DNA from: an uncultured Bacteroidales bacterium
GTDB lineage: Bacteria; Bacteroidota; Bacteroidia; Bacteroidales; UBA932
Assembly (NCBI GenBank): GCA_900320545.1
Contig: ONSU01000020.1
Location: forward strand, 1-40,217
Reading direction: 5' to 3'
DNA: 40,217 nucleotides
Made by a program: the position numbers and the translations under genes. Positions 23,774 through 31,267 of this stretch are shown in pieces. The notes beneath the pieces were generated by a model. The model worked only from the letters and a program-made list of their open reading frames with translations, was not told where the DNA came from and searched no databases. How positions within the stretch are numbered: position 1 is the first letter of the stretch; the number at the start of each line of letters is the position of its first letter.

Positions 23774-24903
23774 GGCAGTGAAATACGGCTCAGGATGCCC
23801 TGAAGATGGGCGATAGCGAGCCCGTAGTTGGTGATAGGCACTCCCGCAAGGAGTGCCTTTCTCGTGCGGGCGCGAACGAGCGACGCCGTAGCCACGCACG
23901 CCCCGCAGTGGATGATCAGGTTGTACGCTGAAAGGTCTTCCGGGAAGTCGTTCCCCGCCGCGATATCAATTTTCAGACCGTCCTCCTGCACCTCATGCCC
24001 GTCATTCCGGACCTGATCCGGAATCTGTGCGACTCTCCGCCGCAACAGCGCCGGGATCTTCACCCGGCCGATGTCCTCCGTGTCGGGGACGTGGGTGCAG
24101 GCCTCGGCGATGAGGACGCGGTCGCCGGGACGGAGCCGGTCGATGGCCCGGGCACCTTCGACAAAGACGCGGATGTCGCCCTTGGCCGCCGCGAGCAGCA
24201 CGGAGAAGGAGGTGAGGGGACATTCCGATGAAATGGCCGCATCGACGGCCTTGAAGACCTGCGAGTCGGTGATGACGAGATCCGGCAGTTTCCGGAGTCC
24301 GTCCAGGGCCGCCTGCAGGCCGGAAGGCTGGCAGCAGACAGGAATGCAGCCCGCGTCGAGCAACGCGCGGATGACCTGCACCTGCGGCAGGATGAGACGG
24401 CCCTTGGGGGCCTCGCTGTCCTGCGGCATGACAAGGACGACGGTGTCGCCGGGCCGCACGAGGGAGCCGAGAAGGGAGCGCTCTTCCGCATCGGGACGGG
24501 CGGATTGGAGCCGGCTCAGGAGCAGGGCAAGGCTGTCGTCGTCTATGGTGCCGCCGGAAGGAATTTCCACCACCGGGACGTCGGCTTTGCGGAGCATTTC
24601 AGCCCATCGGTCGTCCTCGGGATGGCCGGAGCGCAGCAGCACGGCGATGTCGGTGCTGTCGATGACGCGCTCCGTGAGACGCCGCCGCTCCTCGCCGAGC
24701 GGGCTCCTGTCGTCGTAGCCGGCCGTATCGACCAGCACGCAGGGGCCCAGCCCCGGAAGCTCGATGCGCTTCCGGACCGGGTCGGTCGTCGTGCCGGGCA
24801 TCGGGCTCACCAGCGAGACTTCCTGCCCCGCCAGCGCGTTGACCAGCGTGGACTTCCCGCTGTTGGCAGCCCCGAAAAAGGCGATTTGAAGCGGCCCTGT
24901 CAC
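23770..24903 (-). CDS. hydF: [FeFe] hydrogenase maturation GTPase HydF, with repeat insertion
   Basis: HydF is the GTPase scaffold that receives the diiron subcluster from HydE and HydG and hands it to HydA. The N-terminal GTPase domain has the P-loop GAANSGKS (residues 11-18) and DTAGYDD. The C-terminal cluster site is EACTHVP and HCGAC, matching the family's CxH...HCxxC pattern. Between these two there are 60 residues, against about 46-53 remembered for the family. The extra loop (IPDQVRNDGHEVQED) is encoded by a palindromic repeat at 23980-24024. It starts with GTG overlapping the stop of the DUF6440 gene (TAGTG). At 377 residues it is otherwise a little short for HydF. Confidence 0.94.
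   Translation of the reverse strand: MTGPLQIAFFGAANSGKSTLVNALAGQEVSLVSPMPGTTTDPVRKRIELPGLGPCVLVDTAGYDDRSPLGEERRRLTERVIDSTDIAVLLRSGHPEDDRWAEMLRKADVPVVEIPSGGTIDDDSLALLLSRLQSARPDAEERSLLGSLVRPGDTVVLVMPQDSEAPKGRLILPQVQVIRALLDAGCIPVCCQPSGLQAALDGLRKLPDLVITDSQVFKAVDAAISSECPLTSFSVLLAAAKGDIRVFVEGARAIDRLRPGDRVLIAEACTHVPDTEDIGRVKIPALLRRRVAQIPDQVRNDGHEVQEDGLKIDIAAGNDFPEDLSAYNLIIHCGACVATASLVRARTRKALLAGVPITNYGLAIAHLQGILSRISLP
23980..24024 (-). repeat. GGAATGACGG-type element inside hydF
   Basis: A perfect 8-bp inverted repeat ATTCCGGA (24004-24011) and TCCGGAAT (24017-24024) with CCTGA between. A degenerate tandem unit follows on the minus strand, GTCCTCC at 23980 against GTCATTCC at 24001, 21 bp apart. 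It encodes IPDQVRNDG and the following residues in HydF. Confidence 0.8.
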
Positions 24904-25082
24904 TACTGTACTTTTGTAACGATGGGTTTGCCGTCGGCGTCGATCAGGGGAGTGAGGCCCCCGCCGTAGCCGCGGCAGACATACAGGTAGTTGACGCCGG
25001 TCTCTTTGTCGATGATGACGACGGCGTCGGTCATCAGGCTCAGGCCTTCCCGTTCCTTGATGTCAAATCTGTCTTTTTTCAT
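24903..25082 (-). CDS. small DUF6440-like protein in the hydrogenase maturation operon
   Basis: A 59-residue protein beginning MKKDRFDIKE. It contains SLMTDAVVIIDKETGVNYLYVCRG-type sequence followed by YGGGLTPLIDADGKP, which I recognise as the DUF6440 family of very short proteins. The molecular function is unknown. It has no signal peptide and no membrane segment, so it is cytosolic. It starts six bases after the hydG coding region ends on the transcribed strand's downstream side. Its TAG stop overlaps the GTG of hydF by one base, so translation of hydF probably depends on it. This placement suggests a link with hydrogenase maturation, but a passenger role cannot be excluded. Confidence 0.78.
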   Translation of the reverse strand: MKKDRFDIKEREGLSLMTDAVVIIDKETGVNYLYVCRGYGGGLTPLIDADGKPIVTKVQ

Positions 25083-25088
25083 ATTCCA

Positions 25089-26504
25089 TTAAAATCTAAA
25101 GTCCCTTTCGCCGGCTTCGATGCGGGCGAGACGCTCGACGGTGACGTCGCGGACGCGTCCTTCCGGAATGTCCCCCAGAGAGGCGGCAATCATCCGTTCG
25201 CCTTCCGCCCGGGTCGCCGGTGAGGCGTAGTCCATTAAATATTCTTTCAGCGTCATCAGGGCGTTGGGCGTGCAGCAGAGACTGATCTTGCCGCTCTTGC
25301 AGAGCGACATGAAACGGTCGCCCGTGCGTCCTTCGCGGTAGCAGGCCGTGCAGAAGGAGGGGATATGGTCCTGCTCCAGCAGCCAGCGGACCACGTCATC
25401 CAGCGGCCGCGTATCCGAGACGTCGAACTGCGCCGTCTCGTTGTGCCGTTCCTCCGTCGTATAGCCGCCGACGCTGGTGCGCGACCCGCCGCTGATCTGC
25501 GAAACGCCGCAGTGCAGGAGCTGTTCCCGCATCCGGGCCGATTCCCGCGTGGACACGATCATTCCCGTATAGGGCACCGCGACCCGGAGCACGGCCACCA
25601 GTTTGCGGAAGATGTGGTCCGGCAGGGCGTCCGGGAAATCCTCCGTCGAGATGTCGTCGGCCGGGCAGATGCGCGGGACACTGATCGTGTGCGGCCCCAC
25701 GCCGAACCGGGCTTCCAGATGCTCCGCGTGCATCAGCAGTCCGACGAGTTCGTAACGGTATCCGCTAAGTCCGAACAGGACGCCGATCCCGACGTCGTCG
25801 CAGCCGCCTTCCTGGGCCCGGTCCATCGCCTCGGTATGCCAGGCGTAGTTGCTCTTGGGACCGGTGGGGTGCAGCCGCTCATAATTGGCGCGGTCGTAGG
25901 TTTCCTGGAAGAGGATGTAGGTGCCGATACCGGCAGCCTTGAGCTTGCGGTAGGATTCGACGTCGGTGGCCGCGATGTTGACATTGACGCGGCGGATGCC
26001 GTTGCCTCCCTCCCGGACGGAATAGATGGTCTTGATGGAGTCGAGAATGTATTCCAGCGGATTGTGGCGGGGGTCTTCACCGGCCTCTACCGCGAGGCGT
26101 TTGTGTCCGATGCGGATCAGCGCCCGGACTTCTTCGGCAATCTCCTCCTGGGAGAGTTTCCGCCGGGGGATGGTACGGTTCTTGGCGTGATACGGGCAGT
26201 AGACGCATCCGTTGATGCAATAGTTCGAAAGGTACAGCGGGGCAAACAGGACGATCCGGTTGCCGTAGAAACGCCGCTTGATGTCGGAGGCCAGGGCGTA
26301 AATCTTTTCTTCCAGATCGGGGTCGTCGCAGTCCATCAGGATGGCGGCTTCACGGTGGGTAAGCCCTTTGCAAAGGGCCGCCTTCTCCAGGATGGCCGTG
26401 ACACGGGCCCGGTTGCCGCTTTCGGCGGCTGCTTCTTCGAGGGTCGCCAGCACTTCGGCGTGGTCGATAAACTCCTCGGCGTGAGGTGATGAGGGATTAT
26501 ACAT
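25089..26504 (-). CDS. hydG: [FeFe] hydrogenase H-cluster maturase HydG
   Basis: HydG is a radical SAM enzyme that cleaves tyrosine to deliver CO and cyanide on iron for the H-cluster. The 471-residue protein has the SAM-cluster motif NYCINGCVYCPYHAKN (Cys 96, 100, 103). The C-terminal auxiliary-cluster cysteines are in FCTACYREGRTGDRFMSLCKSG, in the CxxC...C arrangement of HydG. EETYDRANYERLHPTGPKSNYAWHTEAMDRA and QISGGSRTSVGGY are family-specific. Its start overlaps the end of hydE by eight bases, so hydE-hydG-DUF6440-hydF form one operon. Confidence 0.97.
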   Translation of the reverse strand: MYNPSSPHAEEFIDHAEVLATLEEAAAESGNRARVTAILEKAALCKGLTHREAAILMDCDDPDLEEKIYALASDIKRRFYGNRIVLFAPLYLSNYCINGCVYCPYHAKNRTIPRRKLSQEEIAEEVRALIRIGHKRLAVEAGEDPRHNPLEYILDSIKTIYSVREGGNGIRRVNVNIAATDVESYRKLKAAGIGTYILFQETYDRANYERLHPTGPKSNYAWHTEAMDRAQEGGCDDVGIGVLFGLSGYRYELVGLLMHAEHLEARFGVGPHTISVPRICPADDISTEDFPDALPDHIFRKLVAVLRVAVPYTGMIVSTRESARMREQLLHCGVSQISGGSRTSVGGYTTEERHNETAQFDVSDTRPLDDVVRWLLEQDHIPSFCTACYREGRTGDRFMSLCKSGKISLCCTPNALMTLKEYLMDYASPATRAEGERMIAASLGDIPEGRVRDVTVERLARIEAGERDFRF

Positions 26505-27531
26505 AGCGTTTGTAGTCGCCGCGGGAGGAGGTGACCTCGAACCCGGCGGCGGAAAGATCTTTCAGGAGATTTTGGATTTGGCCGGCCGACTCCACACGGG
26601 GAGCGTTCTTGCCGTCGTACAGCGTATAGGCCTCCCGGTAAGGGGCCGGGGTGAAGTTGGGCATGATGACGTTGGCGCCGGCGCGAAGCCCTGCGATGCG
26701 GCCGCCGGGAAGCAGGGTGGACAGGGCGGTCGTCGAGGGAATGTTGGCTGACGGGAAGATCAGCCGCAGGATGCTGTAGAGGCGAAGTGTCGTCTCCGCA
26801 CTGCCGGGTGCCCGGTCGGCGAAAGGCGTATCCCGCTGGGGAATGAACGGGCCGATCCCGATCATTTCGGGCCGGAAGGCCTGCATCAGGCGGATGTCGG
26901 CGATGAGGTGCTCCGTGGTCTGCCCCGGACTTCCGACCATCATCCCCATTCCGGTCTGGAAGCCGAGGTCCCGGAGGTCCTGCAGGCAGTCCAGGCGGGT
27001 CTGCAGCCGCATTTCGGCGGGATGAAGGGATGCGTAATGGGCCGGCGTGGCGGTTTCGTGGCGGAGAAGGTAGCGGTCGGCTCCGGCCTCCCGGAGGAGG
27101 CGGAGGGTCTCACGCGGAAGTTCCCCGAGCGAGAGCGTGATGGCTGCTTCGGGCCAGGCGGAGCGGATGGCGGCCACGGTATCGGCGAGCCGGAGCGCGG
27201 CCGCGGGATTTTCGCCGCCCTGCAGCACGAAGGTCCTCAGTCCCGTCGCCCAGGCCCGTTCGCAGCAGGAAAGGATCTCCTCCCGGGACAGGGAGTAACG
27301 CCGGATACGTGCGTTGGACCGCCGGATGCCGCAGTAGAGGCAGTCGTTCCGGCAGACGTTGCTCCACTCGATGAGCGCGCGGAGCCAGACCCTGCCGCCG
27401 AAGACCGCCCGGGAAACCCGCCGGGCGGCTACCGCGAGCGGCTCCGTCGTGTCCGGATCCGTCAGCAGCGCCCGGAGGCCTTCGTCCGGAAGGTCGCGTT
27501 CCCGTCCGAGTATTTCGACAAGGTCGTCCAT
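26497..27531 (-). CDS. hydE: [FeFe] hydrogenase H-cluster maturase HydE
   Basis: HydE is a radical SAM enzyme working on the HydG product to build the diiron subcluster. The 344-residue protein has the cluster motif SNVCRNDCLYCGIRRSN (Cys 60, 64, 67), then TFVLQGGENP, DRYLLRHETATPAHYASLHP and GMMVGSPGQT, all typical. It ends with ANVIMPNFTPAPYREAYTLYDGK. It is the first gene of the maturation operon, facing the hydBAC operon, and has a good promoter directly upstream. Confidence 0.96.
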   Translation of the reverse strand: MDDLVEILGRERDLPDEGLRALLTDPDTTEPLAVAARRVSRAVFGGRVWLRALIEWSNVCRNDCLYCGIRRSNARIRRYSLSREEILSCCERAWATGLRTFVLQGGENPAAALRLADTVAAIRSAWPEAAITLSLGELPRETLRLLREAGADRYLLRHETATPAHYASLHPAEMRLQTRLDCLQDLRDLGFQTGMGMMVGSPGQTTEHLIADIRLMQAFRPEMIGIGPFIPQRDTPFADRAPGSAETTLRLYSILRLIFPSANIPSTTALSTLLPGGRIAGLRAGANVIMPNFTPAPYREAYTLYDGKNAPRVESAGQIQNLLKDLSAAGFEVTSSRGDYKRYV

Positions 27532-27548
27532 CGCTCTGAAATATCTTT

Positions 27549-27578
27549 CAAATTTACCGAATTTTGTCGTGATATCAA
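27549..27578 (-). promoter_or_regulatory. promoter of hydE-hydG-hydF
   Basis: On the minus strand TTG (27576-27578), 19 nt, TAAATTTG (27549-27556) match the Bacteroidetes consensus exactly, 18 bases before the hydE ATG at 27531. Confidence 0.7.
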
Positions 27579-27599
27579 ACGGGTTTCAAAATTTGTGTG

Positions 27600-27607
27600 T
27601 ATTTTTG
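27600..27607 (+). promoter_or_regulatory. -7 element for trmO
   Basis: TATTTTTG matches TAnnTTTG six bases before the trmO ATG at 27613, and rules out the very long upstream open frame as coding. It is divergent from the hydE promoter. No TTG at -33. Confidence 0.5.
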
Positions 27608-27612
27608 TGAGT

Positions 27613-28302
27613 ATGGAAATCAAGCCGGTCGCATACTATCGGGGCCCGTTCGGGAGCAAGTTCGGCATTCCGCGGCAGAGCGGGGTGGTGGAGGGACTCC
27701 GCGGCGAGATCGTCTTCGAGCCCGCTTTCCGCAGCCCGGACGCCGTCCGGGGGCTGGAGGGCTTCGGACGCGTGTGGCTGCTCTGGGGGTTTGAAGATTC
27801 CAGGGACAAAGCCCGGAATGACGCCGGGCAAAGTCCGGTGTCCCTGACGGTGCGGCCGCCGCGGCTCGGCGGGAACCGGCGCGTGGGCGTTTTCGCCAGC
27901 CGGTCACCCTTCCGGCCCAATCCCCTCGGACTGAGTTGCGTCACGCTCGAATCCATTACGGACGGGCCCGTGTTGCACGTCCTGGGCGCAGACCTGATGG
28001 ACGGCACGCCCATTTACGACATCAAGCCATACATCCCGTACGCCGACGCTTTCCCGGAGGCGCGGGCCGGATTCGCCCCCGCGGCGCCTGCTCCCGTACT
28101 GGAAGTCGCTGAAGGGCCGCATTGGCGCAGTCCGTTCGACGAGCGGGATACGGCGACGCTCAAGGAGATTCTCTCCCTGGATCCCCGTCCGGCATTCCAT
28201 AACGACCCCGACCGGGTGTACGGTCTTCCTTTCGGCGGTTACGACGTGCGATTCCGCGTGGAGGGGGAGAGACTGATCCTGCTGGAGGCGGTCAGGGCAT
28301 AA
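27613..28302 (+). CDS. trmO: tRNA t6A37 N6-methyltransferase TrmO, with repeat-derived loop
   Basis: TrmO (TsaA/YaeB family) methylates N6-threonylcarbamoyl-adenosine 37 in tRNA-Thr to m6t6A. The 229-residue protein has the family motifs FGIPRQSG, TVRPPRLGGNRRVGVFASRSPFRPNPLGLS and LMDGTPIYDIKPYIPYAD, and a C-terminal domain with DPRPAFH and YDVRF. Between GF and TVRPP it has EDSRDKARNDAGQSPVSL, about eight residues more than the E. coli protein as I remember it. The DNA there is a GGAATGACG-type palindromic repeat (27797-27845). It stands alone between hydE and the polyphosphate module. Confidence 0.9.
   Translation: MEIKPVAYYRGPFGSKFGIPRQSGVVEGLRGEIVFEPAFRSPDAVRGLEGFGRVWLLWGFEDSRDKARNDAGQSPVSLTVRPPRLGGNRRVGVFASRSPFRPNPLGLSCVTLESITDGPVLHVLGADLMDGTPIYDIKPYIPYADAFPEARAGFAPAAPAPVLEVAEGPHWRSPFDERDTATLKEILSLDPRPAFHNDPDRVYGLPFGGYDVRFRVEGERLILLEAVRA
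27797..27845 (+). repeat. GGAATGACG-type element inside trmO
   Basis: ATTCC-A-GGG (27797-27805) pairs with CCCGGAAT (27812-27819), with one bulged A. A second hairpin CCGGG-CAAAG-TCCGG follows, and the CAAAG loops are 22 bp apart. It encodes SRDKARNDAGQSP in TrmO. Confidence 0.65.
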
Positions 28303-28305
28303 TTT

Positions 28306-28336
28306 TTGGAATTCTCCCCGGAAATCATTAAACTTG
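28306..28336 (+). promoter_or_regulatory. probable promoter of the polyphosphate polymerase cluster
   Basis: TTG (28306-28308), 20 nt, TAAACTTG (28329-28336) fit the Bacteroidetes pattern with one mismatch in the -7 box. The next start, ATG 28358, is 21 bases downstream. Confidence 0.45.
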
Positions 28337-28357
28337 CAGAATTCAACGAGATAACGA

Positions 28358-28756
28358 ATGAAACGCTTTCTGATATTAGCTCTGCTCCTTGCCGCGACGC
28401 TTTCCGTCTCCGGGCAGCCCAATCCCGCCAAGAAGAACCTTGTCCTGAAGGAATGGAACACCGACGCCCGCGGTGCGGGGAAGCGGCTCGACCATATCAC
28501 GACTTACAACGCCGACGGCAAGAAGATCGAGGAGATCGAATACACCGCCACGGGTCAGAAATGGCGCAAGCGCTACGAGTATAGCGGTACCAAATGCATC
28601 AAGGAACTGGTCTACGACGAGCGCAACCGCCTTGTCTCCATCAAGAAATACGAGTATGACGCCCTGGGCCGCAAGAAGACCCAGTACAACTACGATGCAA
28701 AGGGGAAACTCCTCACTATCAAGACCTTCGAGTACCTCACTTCGAATGCTGACTGA
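28358..28756 (+). CDS. small secreted protein with YD/RHS-like repeats
   Basis: A 132-residue protein with a signal peptide (MKRFLILALLLAATLSVSG). The mature part is made of short repeats of the type TYNADGKKIEEIEYTATG, YEYSGTKCIKELVYDERN, KYEYDALGRKKTQYNYDAKG, each about 20 residues. They resemble the YD or toxin-repeat beta-hairpins seen in secreted Bacteroidetes proteins. I do not recognise a named family. It is charged and lysine-rich, so after export it could bind a polyanion, though this is inference. Its end overlaps the start of the VTC-domain gene by 11 bases, so the two are translated together. Confidence 0.8.
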   Translation: MKRFLILALLLAATLSVSGQPNPAKKNLVLKEWNTDARGAGKRLDHITTYNADGKKIEEIEYTATGQKWRKRYEYSGTKCIKELVYDERNRLVSIKKYEYDALGRKKTQYNYDAKGKLLTIKTFEYLTSNAD

Positions 28757-29510
28757 CACGCTTGCCGCCCTGGAGCCCATCACGCTGGCGGAAATGGATA
28801 CCGTCACCCTGATGAACCGGATCGACACCAAGTATGTGACGACGGTGCCGGTCCTGGAGAAACTGCTTCAGCATGCGGCGGCCCTCGGCTACCGGGTCCT
28901 CGAGACCGAAGGCGCGCGGCTCTGCGGATACGATTCCGTCTACTATGACACGCCCGATCTGAAGATGTTTACCGACCATCGCAACCGCAAACTCGTCCGC
29001 CAGAAAGTCCGCACCCGCGTCTATCTCACCTCCGGCTCCACTTTTCTGGAAATCAAGCGCAAGAACAATCACGGCCGCACCCGCAAGAAACGGACGCCCG
29101 TTCCCGGAGAGGCCTTCCGGGACTTTCGCGGATTCCCAGACGCCGCGGCTTACCTGGCCGTCAAGTCGGATTATACCGCCGCGCAGATTTCCCCGGCGAT
29201 GGAAACACGCTTCGACCGCATCACCCTGGTCAATGCCGCCAGGACCGAACGGATGACCCTCGACACGGCCCTCCGATTCACCAACCTCCGGAACGGTGCT
29301 GCTGCCGAACTTCCCGGCGCCGTCATCATTGAGCTCAAGCAGGACGGCCGCGTCCTGAGCGATATGAAGCGGATTCTCCGCTCCCTCCGCGTCAAGGAAC
29401 TCCGTGTCAGCAAATACTGCATCGGAACGGCCCTCACCGACCCCGCCTGCCGCCCCGGCCGTTTCAAGCTCAAAATCAGGTCTATATTGAAAGTAATTAA
29501 ATCCAATTAA
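28746..29510 (+). CDS. VTC-domain polyphosphate polymerase-like protein
   Basis: The 254-residue protein matches the VTC domain that makes polyphosphate from ATP inside a tunnel lined with basic residues. Visible marks are MNRIDTKYVT near the N-terminus, YYDTPDLKMFTDHRNRKLVRQKVRTRVY, FLEIKRKNNHGRTRKKR, and VIIELKQDGR followed by KELRVSKY. The RxDxKY, KxRxR, ExK and C-terminal E/K patterns fit the metal- and phosphate-binding residues of yeast Vtc4. It has no membrane segment. I start it at ATG 28746, which overlaps the preceding gene. DUF4956 genes are frequent companions of VTC-domain genes in bacteria, as found next here. Confidence 0.85.
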   Translation: MLTDTLAALEPITLAEMDTVTLMNRIDTKYVTTVPVLEKLLQHAAALGYRVLETEGARLCGYDSVYYDTPDLKMFTDHRNRKLVRQKVRTRVYLTSGSTFLEIKRKNNHGRTRKKRTPVPGEAFRDFRGFPDAAAYLAVKSDYTAAQISPAMETRFDRITLVNAARTERMTLDTALRFTNLRNGAAAELPGAVIIELKQDGRVLSDMKRILRSLRVKELRVSKYCIGTALTDPACRPGRFKLKIRSILKVIKSN

Positions 29511-29514
29511 ATCA

Positions 29515-29622
29515 ATAATATGTTGTATCAGTGGATAAAACCGTGGCCGCCCGTGGCCTCGTGAACAGGAGGGATGGAGGAGCGAAGCTCCGGAAGTTTT
29601 AGGAACTGATACAACATATTAT
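29515..29622. mobile_element. MITE-like element with 18-bp perfect terminal inverted repeats
   Basis: ATAATATGTTGTATCAGT (29515-29532) is an exact reverse complement of ACTGATACAACATATTAT (29605-29622). The 72-bp interior has a tandem 10-bp repeat starting CCGTGGCC (29541 and 29551) and a perfect inner hairpin GGAGC-GAA-GCTCC (29579-29591). There is no coding capacity. No unambiguous target duplication is visible because the ends are AT-rich. It lies in the 126-base gap between the VTC and DUF4956 genes. It may equally be a structured RNA in the leader of the second gene. Confidence 0.65.
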
Positions 29623-29636
29623 AAATACAATGCAAA

Positions 29637-30488
29637 ATGTTTAAGAGAATCACAGTTTTGATCCTGTCGTCCGTGCTGATGCTCGCGGGAGCGTCGGCGG
29701 CCCTTGCGCAGGACAGCCTCGCGGTCGACGAAACGGCCATCGACGCCGAGAATCCCGTCATCGACGACAACTTCATCGACGCGGCGACCATCCTCGACGC
29801 CCAGATGACCACCTCGCAGGAATTGCAGGAACTCTGCATCCGCTTCTTCCTCAACCTCATCGCCTGCTGGATCGTCGTTCACTTCTTCTACTACAGGAAG
29901 AGCCGCCGGAGAGACTACTACTTCACCTTTATGGTATTCTCCTCCGCGATGCTGATGCTCCTCTATATGATGGGCAACGTCGAGGTCGGCGTCGGCCTTA
30001 CGCTCGGCCTGTTCGCCATCTTCGGTGTCATCCGCTACCGTACCGAGACCGTTCCCATCCGGGAGATGACCTATCTCTTCGTCATCATCGCCCTTGCAGC
30101 CATGAACGGCCTGGCGCCTCTGTTCGCCATCCATGGGGCGCAGGGAGCGCATCCCGCCTATGCCCTGATCTATGGCAACGTGGGCGTGATGGCCCTCGCC
30201 AACGCCCTCGTCATTCTCCTCATCTGGATTCTCGAGAGTGAGCGCCTGGTCAAGCACACTTCCACCAAACTGGTGCTCTACGACCGCATCGACCTGATCG
30301 TTCCGGAGCGTCGCGCCGAGCTCGTCGAAGACCTCGAGAAACGCGTCGGCGTCAAGGTCGACAGCCTCGAGATCGGTCACGTCGACTTCCTTCGCGACGC
30401 CGCCTACATCAAGATTTATTACACCCTCGGGAAAGGGGAGTCCAACAGCATCGATACCCTGACCCGTGCAAAAGATTTCGTTCAATGA
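29637..30488 (+). CDS. DUF4956 inner-membrane protein
   Basis: A 283-residue protein with an N-terminal signal peptide (FKRITVLILSSVLMLAGASAALA). Several membrane helices lie between residues about 68 and 205, and a soluble C-terminal domain follows (from about residue 215). The segment VGLTLGLFAIFGVIRYRTETVPIREMTYLF contains the hallmark GLFAIFGVIRYR of DUF4956. The family is of unknown function but is often encoded beside VTC-domain polymerases, so it may help move or anchor polyphosphate at the inner membrane. It overlaps the next gene by four bases (ATGA). Confidence 0.88.
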   Translation: MFKRITVLILSSVLMLAGASAALAQDSLAVDETAIDAENPVIDDNFIDAATILDAQMTTSQELQELCIRFFLNLIACWIVVHFFYYRKSRRRDYYFTFMVFSSAMLMLLYMMGNVEVGVGLTLGLFAIFGVIRYRTETVPIREMTYLFVIIALAAMNGLAPLFAIHGAQGAHPAYALIYGNVGVMALANALVILLIWILESERLVKHTSTKLVLYDRIDLIVPERRAELVEDLEKRVGVKVDSLEIGHVDFLRDAAYIKIYYTLGKGESNSIDTLTRAKDFVQ

Positions 30489-31267
30489 AAAAAGCGCTGT
30501 TGCTGACTGTCCTCCTCGTCACCGCCTGGACCGCCCGGGCCGGGGATGACGTCTCCGATTTCCGCGGTCGCGTCTCCGTCGGCGTCGAAGGGAAACTGGT
30601 CAGGGGCCTTACCCTGTCCGTCGAGGAGGAATTCCGCTTCAGCAACAAGTGGACGACCTTCGACCGCATCCATTCCACCCTGGGGCTGCAGTACAAGGTC
30701 TGTCCGTATTTCTATGTCGGGGCCGGATTCACGATGATCAACAACTTCAAGCCGGCCACGCGGACCTGGGTCCACAAGGAGCGGGTATACCTCGATCTGA
30801 CCGGTCGCTACAAGGTCGGCATCGCCACCTTTACCCTCCGGGAACGCCTGCAGATGACGCATCGCAACGGCAACTACAACCGCACCGAAACCACGCCGAA
30901 CCTTCTCGCGCTCAAGTCCCGCTTCAAGGTCAAACTGGATTTCGGAGCCCTGGAGCCTTACGCCGCATTCGAGGTCCGCAACATCTTCAACGGTCCCACA
31001 GGCACGGTGGGTGACTTCGACGAAGAGGAGGGAATGTACTCCTATGTTCACACCGGCTACACCAACAAGTATTTCGACCGCTTCCGCGCCAACGCCGGCC
31101 TCGTCTGGAAGATCACGAAACATCACGCCCTCGACCTGTATTTCATCGGCGATTACGTCCAGTACGTGACGATCGATACCGACAGGACGCAGCAGTTTCT
31201 GAAATCCCGCACCGTCGACCGCGGCTTCATCTCCACCCTCGGCCTGGGATATACGTTCCGGTTCTAG
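30485..31267 (+). CDS. DUF2490-like outer-membrane beta-barrel protein
   Basis: The 260-residue protein has a signal peptide (KKALLLTVLLVTAWTARA) and alternating beta-strands typical of outer-membrane barrels. DVSDFRGRVSVGVEGKLVRGLTLSVEEEFRFSN and YKVCPYFYVGAGFTMINNF fit DUF2490, and it ends in TLGLGYTFRF with a terminal aromatic, the usual outer-membrane sorting signal. It overlaps DUF4956 by four bases, completing a set of secreted, cytosolic, inner-membrane and outer-membrane proteins. Its TAG stop is interlocked with that of the convergent DUF5686 gene. Confidence 0.83.
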   Translation: MKKALLLTVLLVTAWTARAGDDVSDFRGRVSVGVEGKLVRGLTLSVEEEFRFSNKWTTFDRIHSTLGLQYKVCPYFYVGAGFTMINNFKPATRTWVHKERVYLDLTGRYKVGIATFTLRERLQMTHRNGNYNRTETTPNLLALKSRFKVKLDFGALEPYAAFEVRNIFNGPTGTVGDFDEEEGMYSYVHTGYTNKYFDRFRANAGLVWKITKHHALDLYFIGDYVQYVTIDTDRTQQFLKSRTVDRGFISTLGLGYTFRF

